Shown: positions 41,169 to 50,571, numbered from the stretch's first letter. The stretch is DNA of 64,000 nt from an uncultured Ruminococcus sp. (GCA_945868475.1 CAMBLM010000002.1:62001-126000); one strand, 5' to 3'. The notes: generated by a model not told the origin, from the letters alone. Numbers and translations: made by a program.

Positions 41169-42920
41169 ATGCAGACTATAACTAAGATACTTACCGAAAA
41201 AGTTTCCGCGGCTTTTGAAAAGTGCGGTTATGACAAGGCTCTCGGTGCTGTTACGGCTTCCGACCGTCTTGATCTTTGCCAGTTCCAGTGCAACGGTGCT
41301 TTTCAGGGCGCAAAGCTTTACAAAAAAGCTCCGTTCATGATCGCTGATGAGGTTGCGGCTGTTCTTGCTGAGGACGATACTTTCGCAAAGGCTGAAGTTG
41401 TAAAGCCCGGCTTCCTCAATCTCACTCTTTCGGACGAATATATGCTTTCCGTTGTAAAGGAAATTGCGGCTGACGGACATCTCGGCGTTCCGCAGAACGA
41501 GAACCCCGACACTATCGTTATCGACTACGGCGGACCTAATGTTGCTAAGCCGCTTCACATCGGACATCTCCGCTCAGCTATCATCGGTGAGAGCTTAAAG
41601 CGTCTTGCGCGCGCTACGGGAAACACTGTTTACGGTGACGTTCACCTTGGTGACTGGGGACTTCAGATCGGTCTTGTTATCGCAGAGCTTTCCGAGCGTT
41701 ACCCTGACTGGAAGTGCTTTGATGCGGCTTTTGACCCTGAAAAGGACAGCGTACCCGAGCTTAACCCCGAGCTTCTCTGCGAGGTTTATCCTTTTGCGAG
41801 CAAGAAGAGCAAGGAGGACGAAGCTTTCAAGGACAAGGCTCACACGGCTACCTTTGAGCTTCAGAACGGTCGTCCCGGCTACATTGCACTCTGGAAAGAA
41901 ATTCTTCGCGTTTCGATCGACGATCTTAAATCGAATTACTCAAAGCTTGACGTTGATTTCGACTTCTGGTACGGTGAGAGTGACGCCGACAAGTACATTC
42001 CCGAGCTTATGAAAATTCTTGAAGAAAAGCATCTTTCCTATGAGAGCAACGGCGCGCTCGTTGTTGATGTTGCCGAGGATTCGGACAAAGCTCCGATGCC
42101 TCCCGTTATCGTTCGCAAATCGGACAACTCGAGCATTTATGCAACGACCGACCTTGCGACTATCATTCAGCGTGAGCGTGATTTCCACCCGACAAAGATC
42201 TGGTACGTTGTTGACAAGCGTCAGGAACTCCACTTCACGCAGGTTTTCCGCTGCGCAAAGAAAGCACAGCTCGTTCCCGACACAACTGCGCTCGAATTTC
42301 TCGGCTTCGGCACGATGAACGGCAGTGACGGCAAGCCTTACAAGACCCGTGATGGCGGAGTTATGCGTCTTTCCGACCTTATTGAAACGGTGACGAACGC
42401 TTCGCTCGAACGTCTTTCCGAGTCAAGCTTCGTTACAGAAGAAAACCGTGACGATTATGCACGCAAGCTTGGAATGGCGGCTGTAAAGTTCGGCGATCTT
42501 ATCAATCACCGCTCGAAGGATTATATTTTCGACCTCGACAAGTTTATGTCGGCGGAGGGCAAAACGGGAATTTACCTTCTTTACACGGTTTCACGAATCA
42601 ACTCCATTCTCAAAAAGGCGGGCGATGCAAAGGCTGAGCTGAACGGCATTTACACCGATGCGGAGCGTGAACTTATGCTGAAAATTGTAATGTCGGGCAA
42701 CGCTTTCACGCTTGCAATGGACGAAAAAGCACCGAGCTATGTTTGCGAGAACGCATATCAGCTTGCGGTTTCGTTCTCACGCTTCTACCATGAGAACAAC
42801 ATTATGAACGAGCAGGACGAAGCCAAGAAGTCAAGCTGGCTTGCGCTTGCAAAGCTTACCCGTGAGGTAATTATAAAGCATCTTGGAATTCTTGGAATTG
42901 AAACGGTTGAAAACATGTAA
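41169..42920 (+). CDS. argS: Arginyl-tRNA synthetase
   Basis: Start ATG 41169 behind GAAAGGACA; 583 residues. Class I synthetase: N-terminal tRNA-binding domain (about 1-110), then IDYGGPNVAKPLHIGHLRSA with the HIGH motif, GDVHLGDWGLQIGLVI, the catalytic-core block YATTDLATIIQRERDFHPTK, and a C-terminal anticodon-binding domain (IYLLYTVSRINSILKKAG). It charges tRNA-Arg. The length is normal. A promoter and a hairpin lie directly upstream. Confidence 0.97.
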   Translation: MQTITKILTEKVSAAFEKCGYDKALGAVTASDRLDLCQFQCNGAFQGAKLYKKAPFMIADEVAAVLAEDDTFAKAEVVKPGFLNLTLSDEYMLSVVKEIAADGHLGVPQNENPDTIVIDYGGPNVAKPLHIGHLRSAIIGESLKRLARATGNTVYGDVHLGDWGLQIGLVIAELSERYPDWKCFDAAFDPEKDSVPELNPELLCEVYPFASKKSKEDEAFKDKAHTATFELQNGRPGYIALWKEILRVSIDDLKSNYSKLDVDFDFWYGESDADKYIPELMKILEEKHLSYESNGALVVDVAEDSDKAPMPPVIVRKSDNSSIYATTDLATIIQRERDFHPTKIWYVVDKRQELHFTQVFRCAKKAQLVPDTTALEFLGFGTMNGSDGKPYKTRDGGVMRLSDLIETVTNASLERLSESSFVTEENRDDYARKLGMAAVKFGDLINHRSKDYIFDLDKFMSAEGKTGIYLLYTVSRINSILKKAGDAKAELNGIYTDAERELMLKIVMSGNAFTLAMDEKAPSYVCENAYQLAVSFSRFYHENNIMNEQDEAKKSSWLALAKLTREVIIKHLGILGIETVENM

Positions 42921-42923
42921 ATC

Positions 42924-43220
42924 AATTCGTAATGCACAATGCGTAATTGTTAGTTTGAAACTCGGATTTTTTAATTTGAAAATCCATAAATATGAGAAAT
43001 ACCGTAGGGGCGGATTCTATATCCGCCCGTTGCGATTTTATATCATAATTCAAAAATCACTTTGAACATACATATCCATCTTACGATAATTATAGTTTTT
43101 CCGTGACATAATATAATAATTGTATTGTGAGATAACAGTACGCCGAAAATCGGGCGGACATGGAATCCTCCCCTACGAGATCTCGGTTTTTTATTTAAAT
43201 TGACGGGTTTCCCGTTCCGC
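42924..43220. repeat. Composite repeat g
   Basis: AATTCGTAATGCACAATGCG at 42924 begins the region. GTAGGGGCGGATTCTATATC at 43005 and the partial inverse CGGACATGGAATCCTCCCC near 43155 lie inside, and a CGGGTTTCCCG remnant follows at 43205. The right-hand cluster is missing. No gene is seen in 42921-43254. Confidence 0.65.
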
Positions 43221-43254
43221 TTTTCATATCATCGAAACAGAAAGGACAAAGGAA

Positions 43255-45795
43255 ATGAAGCTTCTTGCCATTGACGGAAACAGCATTATGAACCGTGCTT
43301 TTTACGGGATAAAAATGCTCTCTAACAAAAACGGCGTTTACACCAACGCTCTGACGGGATTTATGAACATCTATCTCAAAATTTGCGCCGAGCAGAAGCC
43401 TGACGGTGTTGCCTGCGCTTTTGACCTGCGCGCGCCGACTTTCCGACACAAGGCTGACAGCAATTACAAGGCGAACCGTCACGGCATGCCCGACGAGCTT
43501 GCACAGCAGATGCCGATGATAAAGCATCTGCTCAAAGGCCTGGGCGTTCACGTTCTTGAAACGGAGGGTTTTGAGGCGGACGATATTCTCGGAACGCTTT
43601 CCGATGCCTGCGCTCGGAACGGCGACGAGTGCGTTATCCTCACGGGTGACCGCGACTCGCTCCAGCTTATCAATGACAAGGTAACGGTGCTTCTTCACGG
43701 CACAAAGGAAACGACTGTCTTCACGCCCGAAAAATTCCATGAGGTCTACGGTCTTGAACCGAAACAGCTCATCGACCTGAAAGGTCTTATGGGCGACAGT
43801 TCGGACAACATCAGCGGTGTTAAGGGCATTGGTGAAAAGACTGCGCTGACGCTTATCGGCGAGTACGGTTCGGTCGAAAATTTATACGAAAAGCTTGAAA
43901 ACAACGAGGTCAAAGCTACCAATTCCGTTCTTACGAAGCTTTCAAACGGCAAGGAAGATGCTTTCCACAGCAAATGGCTTGCGACTATCGTTTTCGATGC
44001 GCCCGTTGACAAAGACCCGAAAGCATATCTTACGGGAAAAGTTGATGAAAATGACGTTTCGGAGCTTCTTACAGAGCTTGAAATGTACAAACTGCTGGAA
44101 AAGCTCGGCATAAAGCCGTCTGCGAACGTTCCGAAAATCGAAAAGCACGAAGAGGTCAAAAAGCGTGAATTTTCTTCGGGCGATTTTGCCGAAATCGACT
44201 TTGACAAGGCAGAAAATGCGGCTTTTATCCTTGAAGAAAGCGGTTTGCTTCGCATTGAGTGCCAAGGAAAGCTTTGCAGTACCGATGATAAGAATGAAAA
44301 GCTGAAATTCTTCGCTTCACCATGCAAAAAGTATGGTTTTCAGGTCAAAAATGCGTTTAAGCTTTGCTTTGCGAATGATACGGAGCTGAAAGCTCTTGAT
44401 GCTGATGCAGACATTCTCGGCTATCTTCTGAATGCTTCGTCCGCGGAATACACAATTGAGAAAATGTGCGCTGAGTATGGTGTTCCCTACTATTCGGAGC
44501 TTGGCGAAAATGCGGACATAGCTTCGCTTTCCGCACTTTGCGATGCACTGAAAAAAGAGGTTGCGGCGGCAGGAATGGAGAAGCTTTTCACCGAGATCGA
44601 ACAGCCTTTGACAGAAGTTTTAGCTTCGATGGAATACTACGGCGTAAAGGTCGATGCAGAGGGCGTAAAGGAATTCGGCAAGCGGCTTGAAAACGACATT
44701 CGCGACTGCGAGCAGAAGATATATTTTATGGCAGGTCACGAGTTCAACATAAGCTCGCCTAAGCAGCTCGGAACGGTGCTTTTTGAGGAGCTTGGTCTGC
44801 CGCACAAGAAAAAGACCAAGACGGGTTATTCGACGGGTGCGGAGATACTTGAAGAGCTTGCCGACAAGCATGAGATCGTCAGCGAGATCTTACAGTACAG
44901 AAAGCTTACAAAGCTGTCATCGACTTATGTTGACGGACTTTTAAAGGAAGTTCGCGATGACGGCAGAGTTCATTCGAGCTTCAAGCAGACCGAAACGCGC
45001 ACAGGCAGAATTTCCTCGACCGAACCGAATATGCAGAACATTCCCGTTCGCACGGAGCTTGGCAGGAGCATGAGAAAATTCTTCGTTGCCAAGGACGGTT
45101 ACACGCTTCTTGATGCGGACTACAGTCAGATCGAGCTTCGCATACTTGCGGCGATGAGCGGTGACGAGAATATGCGGAATAACTTTTTGAGCGGCAAAGA
45201 CGTTCACACTGCGACGGCTGCGAGGGTCTTCGGACTTCCCGAGGAGATGATAACACCCGAGATGCGCCGTTCGGCAAAGGCTGTAAACTTCGGCATTGTT
45301 TACGGCATCGGTGCTTTCTCGCTTTCAAAGGATATCGATGTAAGCGTTGCGGAGGCTGACCGTTACATCAAGAATTATTTTGCGACTTACCCGAACATCA
45401 AGGCGTTTATGGATAATGCTGTTGAGAGTGCGGTAAAGACGGGCTATGCTGTGACGGCGTTTGGACGGCGCAGATACATTCCCGAGCTGAAAAACAGCAA
45501 CAAAAACATTCAGGCGTTCGGCAAGCGCGCGGCGATGAACGCACCTATCCAAGGCACGGCAGCTGACGTTATAAAGATCGCGATGGTACGCGTTTACAGG
45601 CGTTTAAAGGAAGAAAAGCTTGATGCGCGTTTGATCTTGCAGGTACACGATGAACTTATCATTGAGGCATCGGAGCAGGACAAAGACGCGGCTGCGAAAA
45701 TTCTCAGCGAGGAAATGCTCGGTGCGGTCAATTTCTCCGTTCCGATGCAGGCAGATGTCAACTGCGGAAAGACCTGGTACGATGCCAAAGGCTAA
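43255..45795 (+). CDS. polA: DNA polymerase I
   Basis: This 846-residue polymerase has an N-terminal 5'-3' exonuclease (about 1-290: LETEGFEADDILGTLSDACA, LTGDRDSLQLI, GLMGDSSDNISGVKGIGEKT), a central 3'-5' exonuclease-like domain (about 300-470) in which the usual acidic DxE motif is not visible (AAFILEESGLLRIECQGK), and a C-terminal polymerase (motif A LLDADYSQIELRILAAMSG, motif B RRSAKAVNFGIVYGIG, motif C LQVHDELIIEA). It is thus probably non-proofreading, as in Bacillus and Thermus. It fills gaps and removes RNA primers. ATG 43255 follows AAAGGACAAAGGAA. Confidence 0.97.
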   Translation: MKLLAIDGNSIMNRAFYGIKMLSNKNGVYTNALTGFMNIYLKICAEQKPDGVACAFDLRAPTFRHKADSNYKANRHGMPDELAQQMPMIKHLLKGLGVHVLETEGFEADDILGTLSDACARNGDECVILTGDRDSLQLINDKVTVLLHGTKETTVFTPEKFHEVYGLEPKQLIDLKGLMGDSSDNISGVKGIGEKTALTLIGEYGSVENLYEKLENNEVKATNSVLTKLSNGKEDAFHSKWLATIVFDAPVDKDPKAYLTGKVDENDVSELLTELEMYKLLEKLGIKPSANVPKIEKHEEVKKREFSSGDFAEIDFDKAENAAFILEESGLLRIECQGKLCSTDDKNEKLKFFASPCKKYGFQVKNAFKLCFANDTELKALDADADILGYLLNASSAEYTIEKMCAEYGVPYYSELGENADIASLSALCDALKKEVAAAGMEKLFTEIEQPLTEVLASMEYYGVKVDAEGVKEFGKRLENDIRDCEQKIYFMAGHEFNISSPKQLGTVLFEELGLPHKKKTKTGYSTGAEILEELADKHEIVSEILQYRKLTKLSSTYVDGLLKEVRDDGRVHSSFKQTETRTGRISSTEPNMQNIPVRTELGRSMRKFFVAKDGYTLLDADYSQIELRILAAMSGDENMRNNFLSGKDVHTATAARVFGLPEEMITPEMRRSAKAVNFGIVYGIGAFSLSKDIDVSVAEADRYIKNYFATYPNIKAFMDNAVESAVKTGYAVTAFGRRRYIPELKNSNKNIQAFGKRAAMNAPIQGTAADVIKIAMVRVYRRLKEEKLDARLILQVHDELIIEASEQDKDAAAKILSEEMLGAVNFSVPMQADVNCGKTWYDAKG

Positions 45796-45799
45796 AATA

Positions 45800-46172
45800 A
45801 ATTCGGAATTCGGAATTCGGAATTATTCGGATTTTGAATATTTATCGTGAAATACTTACAATTCCGTAGGTATGTATTTCATATCCGCCCGACCAGTTCG
45901 CCAAATTTTGGCGTAAGATGAACACCACAATTGTATGGAACGGATTTCGTCCCGCGCCGCAAGGCGTTTTAACTTAAACGAAAACCCTGTTTTCAAAAGG
46001 ATTTGATTTATCCTTTGAAAACAGGGCTATTTTATTAGAAAGAATTGGTATATCCAAAATTGCCTGAGCGATTCGGGACGGGAAACCAGTCCCCTACAGA
46101 AATATTCAGGTTTTCGTGACAAACATACGGAGCAAAAATAATTCCGAATTCCGCATTCCGAATTCCGAATTT
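45800..46172. repeat. Composite repeat h with stem-loop copy 3
   Basis: AATTCGGAATTCGGAATT units at 45801-45828 are inverted at 46139-46170. The stem-loop AAAACCCTGTTTTCAAAAGG (45981-46030) and CGGGACGGG...CCCCTAC (46076-46098) lie within. It fills the space between the convergent polA and MATE genes. Confidence 0.8.
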
Positions 46173-46176
46173 TTGA

Positions 46177-47559
46177 TTAGCCTCTCTCCTCCTCTTCGGC
46201 GATCCTTTTGCTTAGCTTTTTCCTTGCGATGATATAGCATACAACGTGGGCGGCTATGGTTATCACCCACGAAACGGGGTAGGATATGTAGACGGTTTTT
46301 ATTGTATGATATTCGGGTATTTGGAACACGGTCGCTATCCATATAAGTCTTACTCCGCAAGCGCCTATGAGCGAAACTATCATCGGCATTATTGAATAGC
46401 CTATTCCGCGCAGACCTCCGACCATTACATCCATTATTCCGCAGAGGAAATATATTGAGAATATGACTTTCATTCGCACAAGTCCTGCCTCGATCGTTTC
46501 CGCGCCCGAGGTATAAAGTCCGAGCAGTTCCTTACCAAACAGCAATCCCGAATAACCGAGGACGAGTCCTGTCACGACGACGCAGCCGAGTGCGCAGGCG
46601 AGTATCTTCGTCAGGCGGTCATATCTTTTTGCGCCGTAGTTCTGGCTTGTAAACGAAATCGCTGACTGATAGAATGAGTTCATTGCGACATACACGAAGC
46701 CCTCGAGGTTCTGTGCGGCGGAATTTCCTGCGACAACTGTCGATCCGAAAATATTTACCGAGGATTGTATTACGACGTTTGAGAGCGAGAATATCACTCC
46801 CTGAAGTCCTGCGGGAAGACCGAGGCGCATTATTGCGGCGGCTTTTCGTCCGTCAATTCTCAATTCAGAGAGGATAAGCTTTATTCCGCCCGTTTCGTGC
46901 ATAAGGCATCGAACGATGAGGATTGCCGAAACCGACTCGGAAACGACTGTTGCGATCGCAACGCCTACTACATCGAGCTTAAATATTACCACGAAAACGA
47001 GGTTAAGGATAATATTTATAACGCCTGCCGCGGAGAGGTAGAAAAGCGGACGCTTCGTATCGCCTATTGAACGCAGGAGCGCGCTGCCGAAGTTGTAGAG
47101 CATGAGCGCAGGCATACCGAGGAAGTAGATGCGCAGGTAATCTGCGGCGAGAACGAGGACTTCATCGGGCGTTTTCATAAGTTCGAGAAGCTGCTTTGCG
47201 AAGCAGACGCCTATAATCGTGAGTAAAACGCCGCTTATCGCGCCCATAAGCATTGAGGTATGGACGGTTTTGGAAAGTTCTTTGACTTCGCCTGCGCCGT
47301 AGTGCCTTGCGGCAATGACATTTGCGCCGATAGAAAGTCCGATAAAAAGGTTCGTGAGCAGATTTATGAGTGCGGCGTTCGAGCCGACAGCCGCGAGGGA
47401 GTTATCGCCTGCAAATCTGCCGACGATGATAACGTCCGCGGCGTTGAAAACAAGCTGCAAAACGCTTGAAAGCATCAGCGGAAGTGTGAATATCAGCATC
47501 TTTTTCAGCACGGGTCCGCTGCACATATCAAGCTCATATTTCGAGGATTCGGTTGCCAA
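46177..47559 (-). CDS. MATE-family efflux protein
   Basis: This 460-residue protein starts at TTG 47559 behind AAAAGGAGAAATCAAC. Twelve membrane segments are seen in two related halves: LPLMLSSVLQLVFNAADVII, VGRFAGDNSLAAVGSNAALI and SIGANVIAARHYGAGEVKEL in the first, and LPAGLQGVIFSLSNVVIQSS, VAGNSAAQNLEGFVYVAMNS and FTSQNYGAKRYDRL in the second. This arrangement belongs to the multidrug/toxin exporters driven by Na+ or H+. Convergent with polA across a composite repeat. The substrate is unknown. Confidence 0.93.
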   Translation of the reverse strand: MATESSKYELDMCSGPVLKKMLIFTLPLMLSSVLQLVFNAADVIIVGRFAGDNSLAAVGSNAALINLLTNLFIGLSIGANVIAARHYGAGEVKELSKTVHTSMLMGAISGVLLTIIGVCFAKQLLELMKTPDEVLVLAADYLRIYFLGMPALMLYNFGSALLRSIGDTKRPLFYLSAAGVINIILNLVFVVIFKLDVVGVAIATVVSESVSAILIVRCLMHETGGIKLILSELRIDGRKAAAIMRLGLPAGLQGVIFSLSNVVIQSSVNIFGSTVVAGNSAAQNLEGFVYVAMNSFYQSAISFTSQNYGAKRYDRLTKILACALGCVVVTGLVLGYSGLLFGKELLGLYTSGAETIEAGLVRMKVIFSIYFLCGIMDVMVGGLRGIGYSIMPMIVSLIGACGVRLIWIATVFQIPEYHTIKTVYISYPVSWVITIAAHVVCYIIARKKLSKRIAEEEERG

Positions 47560-47586
47560 GTTGATTTCTCCTTTTAAGCGTTCATT

Positions 47587-47826
47587 TTATACTAATTCTT
47601 AATCGTTCTATAGACAAAATCGACAGATAGAATAAGTTCAGTTAGGTCACTGCGTTGACCTTGGAGAGCGACCGCGGTCAGGCTGGTCTGTCGGTCAGCC
47701 CCTCTGTCGGCATAAAGCCGACACCTCCCCCTACTGGGGGAGATCACGCCTGACAAGGGAGTTTGACGCAGAATGGACTTATTATAGCCGAGAGTTTGTC
47801 TATAGGTTGATCAAGAATTAGTATTA
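47587..47826. mobile_element. 234-bp miniature element of a related family (TACTAATTCTT)
   Basis: Element 47590-47823; ends TACTAATTCTTAATCGTTC and its near-complement, followed inward by CTATAGACAAA/TTTGTCTATAG. TTA is duplicated at 47587-47589 and 47824-47826. The interior holds ACCTCCCCCTACTGGGGGAG and a CTGTCGGCATAAAGCCGACA palindrome. No coding capacity. Confidence 0.85.
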
Positions 47827-47833
47827 TATAGTA

Positions 47834-48310
47834 TTATTCCACAAGCAGTATCGGATAGCCTTTCTGATAGGGCTTCACGATCTCGGGGTGGATATCCGCC
47901 TCGCGGAAAATTTTCTGCGCGAGTCCGTTTTCTTCAAGCTCCGCAACGAGTGCCGAGAGCGGTTTTTTATACATTTCGGGACATATCGAAGCTATTGAGA
48001 TAACTCTTTTTTCGCCGAATTCCATAATTCGGTAAGGCCAGATCCTGCAGTCGAAAGGCTTGTCGTCGCCGAGCTTACAGCCCGATTTCTTATCGAGGAG
48101 CGGACAGTTGAAAAGCTCGCCGTCGGGGATACACTTCAGTATTCTTCCGCCCTCGGCTTTTTCGATGAATTCGACCTCGGGGTACTTGCTTCTGATCTTC
48201 GCAAAAAGCTCATCGCTCACGGTCGGGGTTTCCCATATATCGTATTTATCAAAGATACAGCAAAGCTGACATTTTGCGCAGCTTTCGCCCGATAAAATAT
48301 TTTTCAGCAT
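47834..48310 (-). CDS. YkgJ-family cysteine-cluster protein
   Basis: This 158-residue protein has the metal-binding arrangement of the CxxCxxCC family: SCAKCQLCCIFDKYDIWETP at the front, FNCPLLDKKSGCKLGDDKPF and DCRIWPYRIMEFGEKRVISI further on, and SICPEMYKKP. These cysteines probably bind zinc or an iron-sulphur cluster. No function is established. ATG 48310 follows GGAG; divergent from spoVAC. Confidence 0.88.
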   Translation of the reverse strand: MLKNILSGESCAKCQLCCIFDKYDIWETPTVSDELFAKIRSKYPEVEFIEKAEGGRILKCIPDGELFNCPLLDKKSGCKLGDDKPFDCRIWPYRIMEFGEKRVISIASICPEMYKKPLSALVAELEENGLAQKIFREADIHPEIVKPYQKGYPILLVE

Positions 48311-48413
48311 TTTTTTCTCCTTGGAATAATTTTAAATCTTTGGGATAATATATTTTTAAACAAAGCTCAGCACTTTGTATTATATGCAGAATTTCCGAAA
48401 GGGGGAAATTTTT

Positions 48414-48863
48414 ATGAGTATTCAGGGTCTGCCGCCCAAAGAATATAATGAAATGGTGAAAAAAGCTTCGCCGAATTCAAAGAGCTGGATAGACATACCT
48501 AAGGCGTTCGCTATCGGAGGTGCGATATGCTGTGTTGGGCAGGCGATAAGCAACATTTTCAAGGCTAACGGCTTCGACACGCAGAGCGCGGCGACCTGGA
48601 CGTCGATAACGCTTGTTTTTATAAGCGCGCTTCTGACGGGGTTGGGACTTTATGAAAAGCTTGCGAAGCACGGCGGTGCAGGAACTCTTGTACCGATAAC
48701 GGGATTTGCGAATGCGGTCGTATCCCCTGCTCTCGAATTCAAGACAGAGGGATTCGTTCTCGGACTCGGTGCAAAGATTTTCATAATCTCGGGTCCTGTC
48801 ATTCTCTACGGAACGGCGGCATCGGTTTTGTATGGGATCATCTATTACTTTTTCTTGAAATAG
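48414..48863 (+). CDS. spoVAC: Stage V sporulation protein AC
   Basis: Start ATG 48414 behind GGGGGAAATTTTT; 149 residues. SpoVAC is a forespore inner-membrane mechanosensitive channel protein for dipicolinate movement. Typical blocks: WIDIPKAFAIGGAICCVGQA, SITLVFISALLTGLGLYEKL, HGGAGTLVPITGFANAVVSP and EGFVLGLGAKIFIISGPVIL, covering four membrane segments. No spoVAD or spoVAE is beside it; spoVAD lies at 22.6-23.6 kb. No clear sigma-G promoter could be fixed. Confidence 0.95.
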   Translation: MSIQGLPPKEYNEMVKKASPNSKSWIDIPKAFAIGGAICCVGQAISNIFKANGFDTQSAATWTSITLVFISALLTGLGLYEKLAKHGGAGTLVPITGFANAVVSPALEFKTEGFVLGLGAKIFIISGPVILYGTAASVLYGIIYYFFLK

Positions 48864-48875
48864 AAAGAAGTTGTA

Positions 48876-49067
48876 TAATTCGGAATTAGGAATTCGGAAT
48901 GCGGAATTATTCGTGTTCCAAATTTTTCTCGCAATTAAATAATCCTTTCCGCAAAAATCTGTAGGCGGTCGGATATGGAATCCGACCTTACGGTTTGTGG
49001 GACAAAAATCATTGTCGTGCAAGCCAAAATAATTCCGAATTCCGCATTCCGAATTCCGAATTTAATT
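48876..49067. repeat. Composite repeat i
   Basis: AATTCGGAATTAGGAATTCG units at 48877-48907 are inverted at 49030-49064. The centre has GTAGGCGGTCGGATATGGAA. It separates the convergent spoVAC and DUF6062 genes. Confidence 0.8.
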
Positions 49068-49752
49068 ATCCCTCTCGTGATGTTAAAAATTTTACCGCGC
49101 GTTCGATGCTGTCCTTGGAATTGCCCCAGTCGGCGTCTTTGCCGCTGTTGCGGTAGTCGTACATATTGCAGTAGTGTGTGACATCGTTTTGCAGCGTTTC
49201 AAGGTAGCTGCGGACAAGCTTTTCCGTCATTGCTTCAAACGCTTTGAGGTCGTTTTTCTGCAGATACGCAGGCGCGAGCGAAACGAGCATATCATAATGC
49301 GGCAGGCAGATAAACTCCTGCTCGTTCATCAGTTTCCTCACGTCATCATGCCGGAACATTTCAAAGAATGTACGCATAAGGCGTTCCATTCCCCAGTCGA
49401 TCTTTTCGCAGACGAAGCAGCTTTCATTTATCTTCGAGAGCCTTTGCTTCTTGGCGTTTTTCGGTTCAAAGAGCTTTTTGCGCTCGAAAAGCTGACCGTC
49501 AACTGCGGCGAGGTGGGTCTGGAGCATAAGTGCGAGCGAAAGGCGGTTCTTCTGCTTCATCATCTGCGAAAGGTGGGTATGGCAGAAGCCTGCGCGGTTG
49601 GTTTCGATGCGAACGTCAGGTTCCATCATGGCTGCGCCCATTATATACTCGACTGTTCTCTGCTCGAGCATATCCCGCATACGGCAAATCGGACAGCCGC
49701 ACTTAGGTTCGAGCACGTCGCTTATCGGGATAGTTAAAATGCTTTCTCTCAT
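49066..49752 (-). CDS. DUF6062-family cysteine-rich protein
   Basis: Start ATG 49752 behind GGAGAATAAT; 228 residues. Cysteine/histidine pairs recur: KCGCPICRM, AGFCHTHLSQMM, ESCFVCEK and FICLPHYDMLV, suggesting two metal or cluster sites of the form CxxC...CxxH. Proteins of this pattern are annotated as DUF6062 with no known role. It is the last gene of a four-gene minus-strand run with the glycosylase, tautomerase and phosphoesterase. Confidence 0.85.
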   Translation of the reverse strand: MRESILTIPISDVLEPKCGCPICRMRDMLEQRTVEYIMGAAMMEPDVRIETNRAGFCHTHLSQMMKQKNRLSLALMLQTHLAAVDGQLFERKKLFEPKNAKKQRLSKINESCFVCEKIDWGMERLMRTFFEMFRHDDVRKLMNEQEFICLPHYDMLVSLAPAYLQKNDLKAFEAMTEKLVRSYLETLQNDVTHYCNMYDYRNSGKDADWGNSKDSIERAVKFLTSREG

Positions 49753-49764
49753 ATTATTCTCCAA

Positions 49765-50571
49765 TCAGCCTTCATAAATTCCGCTTGTTCTTATATAGTG
49801 GAAAAGATACTGCTGTGCGATGCCTGCTGTCGGCTTGATGAATTCGGGCAGGCCGTTCGGGTAGAACTGCGCCAGAACACGCTTTATCCACACGTCCACG
49901 GGGAAGCACTCCGTTTTGTACATTCCGTAGAGCATTGTGCAGTCGGCGACCTTCGGGCCGACGCCTTTTATTTTCATCAGCTCGGCTCTTGCTTCGTCAA
50001 CGGGTGCGGCGGCTATTCTTTCGAGCGAAATTTCGCCGCTTGTGACGAGGTTCACGCAGCTTTCGAGATATTTTGCACGAAATCCTGCACGAAGGTAAGA
50101 AAAATCGTCGGCTGTTTTGCCTTTGAGCTGTTCAACAGACGGAAAGCCGCCGTTTTCTTCGCAGAGCCGTCCGATTATGCCTTTTATGCGTGGGATATTG
50201 TTATTCTGCGAAATTATGAACGAAACGAGCGCTTCCCACTTATCCTGCTTCAAAAGGCGAATGCCCGAGGCGAATTTGCAGGCTTTCGCAAGCGTTTCGT
50301 CCTCGGAATAAATGCTTTTCAGCTCGCCGTAATCGGTGTCGAGGTCGAAATAGCCGCACCAGACATTGAGAAAGTCGCTTTCGGACGTATTTTCGAGGAC
50401 GAAATAGTCCTTTTCTTTATAAATTGTAAGCTTTGTATTCAGCTTTGCGCCGTGATATTTGCCGTCGGCTGATCTTTCCCAGCGGAAAGCCTGTCCGCAG
50501 TCGAGAGTTTCGTCAAGGTCGAAGTCGGGCTGCGAGAGGTGGATATCGTTTCCTTTGATTATGTAGTTCAT
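49765..50571 (-). CDS. 8-oxoguanine DNA glycosylase-type repair enzyme (OGG1 family)
   Basis: This 268-residue protein has the OGG1 N-terminal domain (FDLDETLDCGQAFRWERSAD) and the HhH-GPD core: WEALVSFIISQNNNIPRIKG, the hairpin LMKIKGVGPKVADCTMLYGM with the catalytic lysine in GPKVAD, and the catalytic aspartate in CFPVDVWIKRVL. It should excise oxidised guanine and cleave the strand (bifunctional). Start ATG 50571 overlaps the end of the tautomerase gene by 4 bases. Confidence 0.92.
   Translation of the reverse strand: MNYIIKGNDIHLSQPDFDLDETLDCGQAFRWERSADGKYHGAKLNTKLTIYKEKDYFVLENTSESDFLNVWCGYFDLDTDYGELKSIYSEDETLAKACKFASGIRLLKQDKWEALVSFIISQNNNIPRIKGIIGRLCEENGGFPSVEQLKGKTADDFSYLRAGFRAKYLESCVNLVTSGEISLERIAAAPVDEARAELMKIKGVGPKVADCTMLYGMYKTECFPVDVWIKRVLAQFYPNGLPEFIKPTAGIAQQYLFHYIRTSGIYEG

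Noticed and set aside
17647..49067. CRISPR array suspected from the repeated AATTCGGAATT units
   Set aside because: Units are 8-12 bases without uniform spacers, lie as inverted clusters, and no cas gene is in the window.
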